Of a DNA stretch of 47,000 nucleotides, positions 1 to 7,082 are shown in pieces. Under the pieces are notes generated by a model. That model was given only the letters and a program-made list of their open reading frames with translations, was not told the origin of the DNA and did not search any database. The stretch comes from a virus. A program made the translations under genes and the position numbers. Within the stretch, counting starts at the first letter, position 1. Every line of letters starts with the position of its first letter. The DNA is taken from positions 1 to 47,000 of the IMG/VR virus record IMGVR_UViG_3300041411_000090. The stretch is one strand, 5' to 3'.

Positions 1-122
1 GGTCATTGAGTTACCGTCAGCCGCATATGCCGCAACAACATCCCAAAACGGTTCGCCGTATTCCTGCTCGACTTCCTTGATAACCGACCTAGCCACGAGG
101 CTTTCCTTTGATGTTGTTTGCT
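1..122. repeat. Left copy of terminal direct repeat (assembly overlap)
   Basis: These bases are identical to 46879-47000. The identity runs to the very end of the window, so the true overlap may be slightly longer. An exact short overlap of this kind is what a circular or circularly permuted genome gives after linear assembly. It is not evidence of a physical terminal repeat. Confidence 0.95.
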
Positions 123-493
123 GGGAATTTGTGACGATCCGAACCTGGCTGCAATGCCTGGCGCGGAGTCATTCCTTTTGCAAGACGCTTGGAGATCTTG
201 CAGCGAGTTACGCCTAGCTCTTTTGCCCATTGGCTGATAGATTGAGTGCGACCGTCTAGCTCGATGAGCCGTGAGCGAGAGTCTGGACGCTTAGGCTTGC
301 GTGGTGCTGGTTCTTTCGGCGCCATCCTTGGAGTGAATGGTATCGAACGCTCTAATACCCACTTCTTCAGCGTGTTATGCGAAGTGCCAACGATCTGAGC
401 TGTTGCTGTAACGCTGTTTTCGAGCAACAGCTCACGAACAACTTCGACTGCTGGTCTTCCGATTTCTTTGTACAGCTCGAATGCCCAAGTCAT
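89..493 (-). CDS. HTH-like phage DNA-binding protein, 134 aa
   Basis: Small basic protein with two segments that look like helix-turn-helix units: one near residues 30-50 (TAQIVGTSHNTLKKWV) and one near 85-105 (ISQWAKELGVTRCKISKRLA). They are joined by a Pro/Lys/Arg-rich linker, APRKPKRP. A GGAG ribosome site precedes the ATG. Its TAG stop overlaps by 8 bp the GTG start of the next leftward gene, seen in the right-hand repeat copy (start 46974), so the two are co-translated across the genome join. Two HTH-like units suggest a DNA-binding regulator, possibly of late transcription; that role is inferred. Confidence 0.75.
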   Translation of the reverse strand: MTWAFELYKEIGRPAVEVVRELLLENSVTATAQIVGTSHNTLKKWVLERSIPFTPRMAPKEPAPRKPKRPDSRSRLIELDGRTQSISQWAKELGVTRCKISKRLAKGMTPRQALQPGSDRHKFPANNIKGKPRG

Positions 494-541
494 TTCTTGC
501 TCCGTTTGTTGGGATTGCCCCGTGGCTAGCGGGGCTTTGTT

Positions 542-1201
542 TCAGAGGAGTTTACCGTTTTCATTTGCCCAGTCAAGCGGATCTTTTGCGTTTTTCTTTA
601 TGTTGCAGCCGGGGCAAAGAAGCTGGAGATTGTCAGGCCCATCGCCGCCACCCTTTGTCAGCGGCATGATGTGATCGACGTGATAGACGTTTTTACCTGA
701 TTTGATGAGTTTGATAGTGCAGGACGCGCATTTTCCTTTTTGGAGAAGGAATAGCTTATCTATGTCTTGCCTAGTATGGGTCCCTTCAGCCGCCATCTTT
801 AGGGCTCGGCGCCTTCTGGTTTTAGCTGCGCATTTTTCAGGATTAGCCTTTGCCCATCTAGTACACCTAGCTTTCTGTGCCTCTGGGTTGTCTGCTCTGT
901 ACTTTGCGCCAACGGCCAAGATGCTTTCCTTGTTGGCTGCGTAGTATTCCTTCCTGTACGCAGTAACACGGTCCTTGTTTTCAAGACGATATTTTTCGTC
1001 TTTGGCCTTAATCTTGTCTTTGTTTTCGGCGCTCCACGCAGCCCACTGCGCTTTGCGCTTGTCGGCATTTTGTGCGTGTCTCTTGGCGGATAAAATCGAT
1101 ATGCATGGCTTGCATGCGCGCTGACACCCATCCTTGCGAGATGAGTCTTTGTGGAAGTCTGAGTATGGTTTTTCGACGCGACAGTTGTAACATGTCTTCA
1201 T
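542..1201 (-). CDS. HNH endonuclease family protein, 219 aa
   Basis: The N-terminus carries a zinc knuckle (C4, C7, C30, C33), followed by a long Lys/Ala-rich helical repeat region with several YR/ENKDK motifs. A C-terminal HNH domain follows, with VDHIMPL (D176-H177), N191 and CPGCN (C196, C199, N200). HNH proteins nick or cut DNA with one metal ion. In phages they are either homing endonucleases or packaging-associated nicking enzymes. This gene is far from the terminase and stands alone after its own candidate promoter, which favours a free-standing, homing-type enzyme (inference). Confidence 0.9.
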   Translation of the reverse strand: MKTCYNCRVEKPYSDFHKDSSRKDGCQRACKPCISILSAKRHAQNADKRKAQWAAWSAENKDKIKAKDEKYRLENKDRVTAYRKEYYAANKESILAVGAKYRADNPEAQKARCTRWAKANPEKCAAKTRRRRALKMAAEGTHTRQDIDKLFLLQKGKCASCTIKLIKSGKNVYHVDHIMPLTKGGGDGPDNLQLLCPGCNIKKNAKDPLDWANENGKLL

Positions 1202-1287
1202 TGATACGCACTCATCATGTGGTCATCGGATGTATGCGGCAAGCGATGATGAGTCGCTGTTCGGGGATCAGCCTAGCCGCAAATCCA

Positions 1288-1296
1288 ATTATATCA
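1288..1296 (-). promoter_or_regulatory. Extended -10 promoter for the HNH gene
   Basis: On the minus strand the sequence reads CGTGATATAAT: a TGA extension directly before a perfect TATAAT. It lies about 85 bp upstream of the HNH start and just downstream of the SSB stop. It matches the TGNTAAAAT/TGNTATAAT class found before structural genes elsewhere. No good -35 is visible. Confidence 0.55.
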
Positions 1297-1312
1297 CGAG
1301 TGCTTTTTTAGC

Positions 1313-1762
1313 CTAAAACGGTATTGAGTCCGTGTCAAAATCATCTGCTGGCGCAGCTTGCTGTGGTGCTGGTCGCGATTGCTGCTGAGGCTTAGGCGCT
1401 GCATTACCACCATCAGCCGGCTTGCCTCCCAACAACTGCATAATGCCCTGCATATCAACCTTGATCTCGGTGGTATAACGCTTAACGCCGTCCTTCTCCC
1501 ATTCTCGAGTCTCAAGCTTGCCCTCGATATAGATCTGGCTGCCCTTTCGGCAATACTCGCCGGCGATCTCGGCTACCTTGCCGAACATGACAACTCGATG
1601 CCACTCGGTTTTCTCTTTCTTCTCGCCGGTTTGCTTGTCTTTCCATTGCTCGCTGGTGGCTAGACTCAGGTTGCACACAGCATTGCCGTTAGTGAGATAT
1701 TTGACTTCAGGGTCTTGGCCCAAGGCGCCAACGAGGATTACTTTGTTTACGCCGCGTGCCAT
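1313..1762 (-). CDS. ssb: Single-stranded DNA-binding protein
   Basis: Typical bacterial-type SSB of 149 aa. The N-terminal OB fold begins [19 protein letters not shown] and contains [11 protein letters not shown] and [12 protein letters not shown] Gln/Pro/Ala-rich linker follows, then the acidic tail [10 protein letters not shown] that recruits replication and repair proteins. It coats ssDNA at forks and resected ends. The start overlaps the stop of the upstream gene (TAATG), placing it in the recombination operon with the RecE-type exonuclease. Confidence 0.97.
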   Translation of the reverse strand: MARGVNKVILVGALGQDPEVKYLTNGNAVCNLSLATSEQWKDKQTGEKKEKTEWHRVVMFGKVAEIAGEYCRKGSQIYIEGKLETREWEKDGVKRYTTEIKVDMQGIMQLLGGKPADGGNAAPKPQQQSRPAPQQAAPADDFDTDSIPF

Positions 1763-2322
1763 TATTGTGCCGCCTCTTGTGGAGTTTTGATTTTCGCGAT
1801 TTGCTCAGGCGTCAATTTACCAGACTGCTGAACTTTTGCAATGATTTGTTCTGCGGTTGTTGGGCCTTTTTTGATTGCTGCGTGCCAGGCTGGTAGGTTG
1901 GCTTCGAATTTATCGATGGGGTACATGACAACCTCAAGCTTCTTGACGGTATACGGCGAGCGCTTACCACGAGTAGTGGTTAGCGAGATAGCAAGGTCAT
2001 TATCGATATGAGACAGCGCAGCAATACGGATACCACCAACCGCAACACCCCCGAACCGTACAGCCGGATCGCAGAACAGAGTTGCCGACTTACCTACCCA
2101 ATCGGCGCCATTATCACCGTATGCAGTGATCAGAACACGGCGCATTGACTTACACGGATACCAGGGCTTTCGGTCCTTGATGTGTACAGCGACCGGCGAA
2201 TCAGCATCTCCACGTTTAACGGCGATAATCTCTACGGTTTCAGGGCCTGCTATGAAATCATCCGCATTAATGCGATCCGACTTAGGGGTGATCGTCTCAC
2301 GCAGGTTTGCCAAATCAGTCAT
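1762..2322 (-). CDS. Conserved phage protein of the exonuclease/SSB operon, 186 aa
   Basis: Start chosen at [11 protein letters not shown] because a GGAGG site lies 7 nt upstream and the upstream gene ends 1 nt earlier; the longer frame would overlap that gene. The core ([51 protein letters not shown]) resembles a protein I know from many phages, where it lies beside recombination genes. Its biochemical function is not established to my knowledge. Placement between SSB and a RecE-type nuclease suggests a role in ssDNA handling or annealing (inference). Confidence 0.85.
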   Translation of the reverse strand: MTDLANLRETITPKSDRINADDFIAGPETVEIIAVKRGDADSPVAVHIKDRKPWYPCKSMRRVLITAYGDNGADWVGKSATLFCDPAVRFGGVAVGGIRIAALSHIDNDLAISLTTTRGKRSPYTVKKLEVVMYPIDKFEANLPAWHAAIKKGPTTAEQIIAKVQQSGKLTPEQIAKIKTPQEAAQ

Positions 2323-2323
2323 T

Positions 2324-3217
2324 TCAATCCTCCAATCCATTAACTTCCAAACCATCTTCAAACTGATTCACCGCGTAACCCGGTAAGCCAATCTCTTCTT
2401 CCGACTCATCATAACTAGGCCATTCATCTCGATCAAGACAATTCGCATAAATTTCCAAGGCTTCACGATACAAAGCCCGAGCAATCATCAGCGCGTCAGC
2501 GTCCGGCTTGTATCGCATTGCGGCGTGAGGGGATTGTTCTTCGACGGCGATCCAGCGCATAACGTCCAGCGTCTCACCGAATTGCCACTCCCATGCATCC
2601 ATGTAGAGCGCAGCGCTGATGTGATACCCGTAATTGTTGATGGTGCGCGAGAAGTCGTCACGCCCTGCTTTCTGGCATTTCTTCAGGTCGACCGGCATAC
2701 CAGAATCAGTCAGCTTGTCATAGCGAACCTTTACCGGGACGCCTGTTATCGGGTCGGCAGTGAATAGACTCAGCTCGTAACGACCTGGCGCCTCGATCAG
2801 TTGCCGGCAGTGACGATTGCGCAGAACTCCTTTCTGCATCCCAAGCACATTCTCGTATTCCGCCGAAGTCAGCACGCGCTCTTTCGGATGATCCTTGCAC
2901 GCAGCCTTGTACAGCGCTGAAGTGCGCGCATCGCACTCAACCACCTTGTAGTCAGTATCCCAGCGCTCAGATTCAAGGATACGGCAGTGAATCGCGCTGC
3001 CGATCTCCTTGGCCCTAGTCGCATTGAATGGGTTCGGGTAGCGGAAGTGTGCAGGGCTTACTAGGATGCGCTTTAGACCTGTGCTGCCTACTGCTGGGTC
3101 AGAGTGGTAGTCGGAGTTGCTTAGGCCTTCGTGTAAGCCTAGAGCGATTCGTGGGCGCCCTGGTTTTACTGGCGCCTCAATGGCCGAGATCCAGTCTTCC
3201 TGTAATTCTGCGTTCAT
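2324..3217 (-). CDS. RecE/exonuclease VIII-like PDDEXK nuclease, 297 aa
   Basis: Resembles the C-terminal nuclease domain of RecE (DUF3799/PDDEXK family). The motif GLSNSDYHSDPAVGSTGLK at residues 31-49 matches the family signature. GSAIHCRILE (H77) is the GTAxH motif, VRYDKL holds D167, VDLKK (176-180) is the D-x-K catalytic motif, and YGYHISAALYMDAW is the C-terminal helix. Such enzymes resect dsDNA 5' to 3' to leave 3' tails for annealing. The start overlaps the upstream stop (ATGA). No RecT/Beta homologue is recognisable; the adjacent 186-aa protein or SSB may serve instead. Confidence 0.88.
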   Translation of the reverse strand: MNAELQEDWISAIEAPVKPGRPRIALGLHEGLSNSDYHSDPAVGSTGLKRILVSPAHFRYPNPFNATRAKEIGSAIHCRILESERWDTDYKVVECDARTSALYKAACKDHPKERVLTSAEYENVLGMQKGVLRNRHCRQLIEAPGRYELSLFTADPITGVPVKVRYDKLTDSGMPVDLKKCQKAGRDDFSRTINNYGYHISAALYMDAWEWQFGETLDVMRWIAVEEQSPHAAMRYKPDADALMIARALYREALEIYANCLDRDEWPSYDESEEEIGLPGYAVNQFEDGLEVNGLED

Positions 3218-3402
3218 TCCTTGTCCTCGTGTCGTTTATTCCAAAGTTTCTCGCAGTGCTCTTGGCTTGTCCAGCTCATTACGCTGAAGTCGTGGCTTAG
3301 GCGGTATTGCTCGCAGCAGTGACCACCCCAGACCTTGCCCTCAACGATCTCTCGGAATACCGGCTGATGATTGCAGAATGGGCATCCTTTCAATTCTGTC
3401 AT
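3214..3402 (-). CDS. Lar-like small zinc protein, 62 aa
   Basis: The N-terminal ELKGCPFCNHQP motif and later CC, H and W residues match the Lar restriction-alleviation family of short zinc-ribbon proteins. Lar of Rac prophage modulates type I restriction; most phage members are untested. The gene is ATGA-coupled at both ends, downstream of a small hypothetical and upstream of the exonuclease. A second Lar-like gene lies at 12094-12282. Confidence 0.8.
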   Translation of the reverse strand: MTELKGCPFCNHQPVFREIVEGKVWGGHCCEQYRLSHDFSVMSWTSQEHCEKLWNKRHEDKE

Positions 3403-3641
3403 TTCGCTCGCTCCTTAAGCATTGCGTCGGCGCATGAGTAGGCTGCTGCGGATACAAGAAATTCAGGATCGACAAGATGCTCTTTAGCCATTACGCCGTA
3501 TCGTGTCAGAAGATCGTCATTAGCAAACATACCTGCCATCGCCTTAGCTGCAAAGTAATCGCGCAGCGTCATCCCTGATTGGGCGCCACGTTTTGCAGAT
3601 CCCTCAAGCGGGAATGCTGCGCCACCTGTGTATTCGCTCAT
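3399..3641 (-). CDS. Conserved phage hypothetical (MTLRDYFAAKAM type), 80 aa
   Basis: Contains GGAAFPLEG and GMTLRDYFAAKAMAGM, a signature seen in many small phage and prophage proteins of unknown function, followed by a helical segment ending YSCADAMLKERAK. ATGA overlaps on both sides show translational coupling within the leftward operon. Confidence 0.85.
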   Translation of the reverse strand: MSEYTGGAAFPLEGSAKRGAQSGMTLRDYFAAKAMAGMFANDDLLTRYGVMAKEHLVDPEFLVSAAAYSCADAMLKERAK

Positions 3642-3763
3642 TTAATCATCCCCCACTTTTTCACCAGATTCATATATTTCTTCCGTTTCGCTTTGGTTAT
3701 GCGATGCCCAGACTTATCAGCCTCGCCGATGATTGCTGTCCAGAGTGCGTCGCGGTAGGTCAT
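3638..3763 (-). CDS. Small basic hypothetical protein, 41 aa
   Basis: I chose the start MTYRDALWTAI because it gives an ATGA overlap with the upstream DUF551-type gene; the longer frame would lie antisense-free but inside that gene. The product is rich in Lys/Arg (ITKAKRKKYMNLVKKW). Function unknown. Confidence 0.7.
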   Translation of the reverse strand: MTYRDALWTAIIGEADKSGHRITKAKRKKYMNLVKKWGMIK

Positions 3764-3966
3764 AGTGGCTCGCTCGGTTGCTCTGCCCATTGCCAAACTT
3801 TGTAGCTCTTGCCTTCGCCGTGAGTCGCACACCATGCACCATGCCAAATCCCGTCTCCTTTATATTCGCCGTTTTCAATATTCCAATGACCGCATACTGG
3901 AATCCTGATTAGAACCGGAACGCCGATATCTGGCATCTGTTCGCTACACTTAATCCACTGACTCAT
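3760..3966 (-). CDS. DUF551-like protein, 68 aa
   Basis: Begins MSQWIKCSEQMPDIGVPVLI and continues with HW and WAEQPSEPL, the pattern of the DUF551 family common in phages and prophages. A GGAGGT site 6 nt upstream decides the second ATG as start. It is the first gene of the leftward operon running to SSB, directly behind a strong candidate promoter. A second DUF551 gene is at 17097-17303. Confidence 0.85.
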   Translation of the reverse strand: MSQWIKCSEQMPDIGVPVLIRIPVCGHWNIENGEYKGDGIWHGAWCATHGEGKSYKVWQWAEQPSEPL

Positions 3967-3994
3967 AACCACCTCCAATTTATTTGTAAGCCAG

Positions 3995-4023
3995 AGATTA
4001 GCCCGTCACTTTCCTCGCGTCAA
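3995..4023 (-). promoter_or_regulatory. Leftward promoter TTGACG-N17-TAATCT
   Basis: Minus-strand -35 TTGACG (4018-4023), 17-bp spacer, -10 TAATCT (3995-4000), about 30 bp before the first gene of the recombination operon and right behind the terminator of the methyltransferase gene. The same TTGACG box occurs at 9655, 24273, 28711 and 32306. Confidence 0.65.
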
Positions 4024-4027
4024 CAAA

Positions 4028-4055
4028 AAAGGCCAACTATTTCTAGCTGGCCTTT
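4028..4055 (-). terminator. Terminator after the methyltransferase gene
   Basis: Perfect 8-bp stem AAAGGCCA/TGGCCTTT with a 12-nt loop. Read on the minus strand it is followed by a T-rich tract TTTTTTG. It lies 10 bp past the methyltransferase stop. Confidence 0.75.
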
Positions 4056-4064
4056 CTGTTCTGC

Positions 4065-4868
4065 TTACGCGGTTTTGTCTGAGGCGTCAAGGCTCAAGGA
4101 AGTAGCGCTTTCCAGGTCTTTCGCAGCAATGGCTCCAGCGATTCGCTTCTGTGCAATCTCGAAATATCCTTCGTCCATCTCAATGCCGATGAATTTCCTG
4201 CCAGTGTTTACGCATGCCACGCCAGTTGTGCCGCTGCCCATGCAGTTATCGAGAACGGTCATACCTTCGTGGGTGTAGGTTCGGATTAGGTATTCCATCA
4301 GACCTACAGGCTTTTGTGTTGGGTGGACCGTCCTAGACTCGCTAGCAAACTCAAGCACCGAGCCAGGATATCCAGTGAATTCTTGAATGCAGTCTCTGTG
4401 CGATGGTCTTGCTGACATAACGGCATCCGACGATCCGCCATTTTTCCGGACGGTTGGAACGTCCTTGCGAACCAGTCCCTGCGGGTTGTAAGTCATCCTG
4501 CTTGAAGATTGAGAAGCGTGAACGGTGGTGCCTGGCGAAAAAACAAGAACGTCCTCATGTTTTTTCATTGGCTTATTCTTCGCGTGCACATGCCCCGTTG
4601 CTCGACTCTTCTCCCATACAAGTGAATATTTAAAGAGATCAATCGCTGACATGGTTAGCGCGCTTGTGAATGGTTGACTCGCGGTCAGCACTATCGCCCC
4701 GTTTCGAGAAATTACGCGACGATACTCGGCCCAAAGGCTGGCGAACGGGATTATTGAGTCCCAAGAACACGCCGTAGTCCCATACGGCAAATCACAAAGC
4801 ACCATATCGACAGATCCATCAGGAATCCCCTTCATCAGTTCCAAGCAATCGCCATTCATTAACTGCAT
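4065..4868 (-). CDS. DNA (N4/N6) methyltransferase, 267 aa
   Basis: Beta-class arrangement. The catalytic motif IV DLPYGT at residues 26-31 is near the N-terminus (a DPPY variant). The target-recognition region follows, and the SAM-binding motif I DNCMGSGTTG at 207-216, then GRKFIGIEMDEGYF. It transfers a methyl group from SAM to adenine or cytosine. No restriction endonuclease is adjacent, so it is an orphan enzyme, probably protecting phage DNA from host restriction or marking it (inference). It has its own promoter and terminator. Confidence 0.93.
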   Translation of the reverse strand: MQLMNGDCLELMKGIPDGSVDMVLCDLPYGTTACSWDSIIPFASLWAEYRRVISRNGAIVLTASQPFTSALTMSAIDLFKYSLVWEKSRATGHVHAKNKPMKKHEDVLVFSPGTTVHASQSSSRMTYNPQGLVRKDVPTVRKNGGSSDAVMSARPSHRDCIQEFTGYPGSVLEFASESRTVHPTQKPVGLMEYLIRTYTHEGMTVLDNCMGSGTTGVACVNTGRKFIGIEMDEGYFEIAQKRIAGAIAAKDLESATSLSLDASDKTA

Positions 4869-4901
4869 TCGATTTTCCGCCGATCTGTTTTGAGTTCGGC
4901 A

Positions 4902-4930
4902 ATCGTACGCCTGCGCTTTTCAAATAGCAA
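4902..4930 (-). promoter_or_regulatory. Candidate promoter of the methyltransferase gene
   Basis: Minus-strand -35 TTGCTA (4925-4930), 17-bp spacer, -10 TACGAT (4902-4907), about 33 bp upstream of the start codon. Confidence 0.5.
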
Positions 4931-4931
4931 T

Positions 4932-4962
4932 AAAAAAACCCCAGACCTTTCGACCCAGGGTT
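4932..4962 (-). terminator. GAAA-tetraloop terminator after the 185-aa gene
   Basis: On the minus strand an 11-bp stem (AACCCTGGGTC paired with GGTCTGGGGTT, with G-U pairs) closes a GAAA loop and is followed by seven U. This is a classic intrinsic terminator ending the early leftward transcript. Confidence 0.8.
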
Positions 4963-4966
4963 AATT

Positions 4967-4980
4967 GTTCTCCGGAGAAC
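4967..4980. repeat. 14-bp palindrome, copy 1
   Basis: Perfect palindrome GTTCTCCGGAGAAC, sitting 2 bp beyond the stop codon of the leftward gene 4983-5540 and before its terminator. Four more copies lie at 10231, 13239, 20316 and 46029. Confidence 0.8.
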
Positions 4981-4982
4981 TG

Positions 4983-5540
4983 TTAAGCGGCTTTCGGCTT
5001 CCTGATCTCTTTCGGCACCTTGGACTGGAAACGCATGACCAGCTTGCGTAGGCGTTGCTCGAATTCATCGCGGTCGTCGTCGTTAAGGTGCTCGATCACC
5101 ACAATCGCGTCATGCCATAGGGCGCCGTTCATGTGGTTGCCAGCTTTGACTAGGACACCTTTAAGCTCGGGGTCGCGGATAACCTCTGGCGGCTTGGCCA
5201 TTTCTTTACGCTTCTCAGCCACCGCATCGACCATCTGCCGGACATTCTCGAACTCCATCACCTTCATTTCATACTTGAAGGCGGCCCGGAACATTGAGCC
5301 GTACTGCTTGACGACTCTAGGCGCAGGGACAAGAGCAGATCCAGGAACAGGGCGACCAATCACATTGGACCAGCCGTTCTCTTCGTAACCTAGAGCCCAC
5401 CACGGGTTGAATTTCTCCAAGGTGTCAATTTGTTCTTCCTTGACTAGCTTCATTAAAGCGCCTGCCATATTGTCCAGCTTGTCACCCTGCTCGGCGATAT
5501 GCTGAAGAACCAGTGCTTGCTTGCTTTTTGGAGTAGTCAT
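4983..5540 (-). CDS. Hypothetical early leftward protein, 185 aa
   Basis: Soluble, highly charged protein with no motif I can name: MTTPKSKQALVLQHIAEQ, a central GYEENGWSNVIGRPVPG segment, and a Lys/Arg-rich helical C-terminus. It is the only gene between a strong divergent leftward promoter and a strong terminator. That placement resembles early regulatory or host-takeover genes (inference). The start is preceded by GAGGTG. Confidence 0.85.
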   Translation of the reverse strand: MTTPKSKQALVLQHIAEQGDKLDNMAGALMKLVKEEQIDTLEKFNPWWALGYEENGWSNVIGRPVPGSALVPAPRVVKQYGSMFRAAFKYEMKVMEFENVRQMVDAVAEKRKEMAKPPEVIRDPELKGVLVKAGNHMNGALWHDAIVVIEHLNDDDRDEFEQRLRKLVMRFQSKVPKEIRKPKAA

Positions 5541-5576
5541 GATGTGTCACCTCAATTTTAAGTACCTTTGGGTTAG

Positions 5577-5601
5577 GGCCAAGTTACGTTTTGCCTTGGC
5601 C
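5577..5601. promoter_or_regulatory. 7-bp inverted repeat in the divergent control region
   Basis: GGCCAAG (5577-5583) and CTTGGCC (5595-5601) with an 11-bp spacer, just downstream of the leftward promoter. It could be an operator or a leader hairpin of the leftward transcript. Confidence 0.45.
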
Positions 5602-5605
5602 TGTT

Positions 5606-5621
5606 GTAAGCATAGGCTTAC
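5606..5621. promoter_or_regulatory. Operator-like inverted repeat over the leftward -10
   Basis: GTAAGC-ATAG-GCTTAC is a perfect 6-bp inverted repeat that contains the -10 box (5609-5614) of the leftward promoter. A protein bound here would block that promoter. The small HTH protein encoded at 5756-5929 is the obvious candidate (inference). Confidence 0.5.
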
Positions 5622-5636
5622 GTCGGGAATGGTCAA
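5609..5636 (-). promoter_or_regulatory. Leftward early promoter TTGACC-N16-TATGCT
   Basis: Minus-strand -35 TTGACC (5631-5636), 16-bp spacer, -10 TATGCT (5609-5614), driving the 185-aa gene. It lies in a 215-bp divergent intergenic region that contains no other gene. Confidence 0.55.
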
Positions 5637-5713
5637 ATACCGCTTTCGCATAAGCAGGTGACGCAAATTGCCAGCAGAAATATGGATCCATGACGGTTTA
5701 GTGAAAAAGGTTG

Positions 5714-5722
5714 TGGTATGAT
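5714..5722 (+). promoter_or_regulatory. Rightward early promoter, extended -10
   Basis: TGG-TATGAT is an extended -10 located 33 bp before the small HTH gene, the first gene of the replication operon. The surrounding TTGTGGTATGAT is nearly repeated at 18033-18044 (TTGTGGTATCAT), ahead of a candidate small RNA. Confidence 0.5.
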
Positions 5723-5755
5723 CTTCACTCGAAAGTCATAACGCATAGGTGAAGA

Positions 5756-5929
5756 ATGCTCACGCTTCCAGAGATCCAAGAAAAATTGAAGGGAACGAAC
5801 CTGTCTGAAGCAGCCAGAGAGACAGGTATTCACCCATCTATGATGTGGCGGATTGCCAACGAGCCGGAGCAGAACCCGCAATACAAGACGATCAAGAAGC
5901 TTTCCGATTACCTGGAGGCTCGCGCATGA
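5756..5929 (+). CDS. Small Cro-like HTH protein, 57 aa
   Basis: MLTLPEIQEKLKGTNLSEAA followed by RETGIHPSMMWRIAN forms a compact helix-turn-helix, then TIKKLSDYLEAR as a final helix. Size and layout are those of Cro/XRE-type mini-regulators. It is the first rightward gene after the divergent control region and ATGA-overlaps the next gene. It probably binds operators in that region; the sequence does not show which. Confidence 0.75.
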   Translation: MLTLPEIQEKLKGTNLSEAARETGIHPSMMWRIANEPEQNPQYKTIKKLSDYLEARA

Positions 5930-6327
5930 GCAATTGGGGGTTCGTCTACTGCTTAGGGAATGATGCAATACCGGATCTGCTAAAGATCGGGTTCACCACT
6001 AGATCGCCGATGCAGAGAGCAGAGGAGCTATCAAGAGCTAGCGGTGTACCAAAAGATTTTGAGGTTTACTTCTATATGGAGGTTCAGAACCCGTCAGAGA
6101 TAGAAGCTAGAATTCACAGGATTCTAGATAGCTACCGCACAAATGGACGAAGAGAGTTTTTTAACGTTTCTGACGAGACCGTTCTTGAGCTATTTGAGAA
6201 AATAGAGGATCAGCAAGGAATGATTGCAACGTCATACGCCTATGAATCCTTGCGCGCAGTTCGAGAATACGAACGCTCTCATCCTGGTCCGTTCGTAGGG
6301 ATGCGCATGGGCAAAACTGGAGCGTAG
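5926..6327 (+). CDS. T5orf172/GIY-YIG-like protein, 133 aa
   Basis: The N-terminal WGFVYCLGNDAIPDLLKIGF, then RAEELSRASGVP, EVYFYMEVQNPSEIEARIH and GRREFFNVSDETVLELF match the T5orf172 (DUF1768/MUG113-like) branch of the GIY-YIG nuclease superfamily. Here the FVYCL...KIG strand replaces the canonical GIY-YIG. Members are predicted nucleases or nucleic-acid binders of unknown phage role. The start is set by the ATGA overlap with the small HTH gene. Confidence 0.8.
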   Translation: MSNWGFVYCLGNDAIPDLLKIGFTTRSPMQRAEELSRASGVPKDFEVYFYMEVQNPSEIEARIHRILDSYRTNGRREFFNVSDETVLELFEKIEDQQGMIATSYAYESLRAVREYERSHPGPFVGMRMGKTGA

Positions 6328-6329
6328 CT

Positions 6330-7082
6330 ATGTCGGGATGGATTAAGCTTCATCGCGTCCTTGCAGGAAGCGCCATAGGCAATAAACCAGACTACCTGGC
6401 TGTATGGGTTCACCTTTTGCTTTCTGCCACTCACAGGCCTCGCGAGATGCTCGTTGGTCGTCAGATCGTGAAGCTTGAGGCTGGTCAGCTTGTATTCGGA
6501 AGAAAGGCATTTAGCGCTAAAACTGGGGTGTCAGAGGCAGTGATCAGGTCAGCGCTGGACGCCTTCAAATCCTTAAAACAAATCACCATCAAAACAACGA
6601 CGAAATACTCAATAATTACAGTGACTAAGTGGTCTGAGTATCAGTCAGAGGAACCAGCAAATAACCTGAAAAAAACCAGCAAGCAACCAGCAGTGAACCA
6701 CAAACAAGAAGGTAAAGAATTACAAGAAGGTAGATCAAAAGCATCGGCCACCGATGAATCGGATGGCGATGAGTTTTCGCTTGATGGGCAGCCAGAAGGA
6801 AAGGCAGCAAAGGCAGATGCCATTCCATGCGCAAAAGTCTTTGATGCATACGCAAGGATTCTTCCGTCGCTTCCTCAGGTTGCCTTGAGAACTGAAAAGC
6901 GCAAGACCCTCATCAGGGCTAGATGGAAGTCAGACACAAGGTTTCAGACCATGGAATTCTGGGATGGTTATTTTGAGTACATCAAACGAACCACTTTCCT
7001 TATGACCATGAATGCTGCATGCTTCGACTGGTTTTTGAATGAATCTAATTTTGCAAAAGTAATCGAGGGGAATTACGAATGA
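6330..7082 (+). CDS. Replication initiator / helicase-loader protein, 250 aa
   Basis: The N-terminal 100 residues (SGWIKLHRVLAGSAIGNKPD, then FSAKTGVSEAVIRSALDAF and TVTKWSEYQ) have the winged-helix layout of phage replisome organisers. A Ser/Lys/Glu-rich disordered linker follows, then a C-terminal domain (LRTEKRKTLIRARWK, FEYIKRTTFLM, FDWFLNESNFAKVIEGNYE) typical of lambda-O/DnaT-like proteins. Its stop overlaps the DnaB start (ATGA), supporting joint action in loading the helicase. I cannot see iterons inside the gene. Confidence 0.82.
   Translation: MSGWIKLHRVLAGSAIGNKPDYLAVWVHLLLSATHRPREMLVGRQIVKLEAGQLVFGRKAFSAKTGVSEAVIRSALDAFKSLKQITIKTTTKYSIITVTKWSEYQSEEPANNLKKTSKQPAVNHKQEGKELQEGRSKASATDESDGDEFSLDGQPEGKAAKADAIPCAKVFDAYARILPSLPQVALRTEKRKTLIRARWKSDTRFQTMEFWDGYFEYIKRTTFLMTMNAACFDWFLNESNFAKVIEGNYE

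Noticed and set aside
1-122. Terminal repeat as a true physical DTR
   Set aside because: The identity is short and runs exactly to the window edges, which is what a circular assembly overlap gives; the TerS type also suggests headful packaging.
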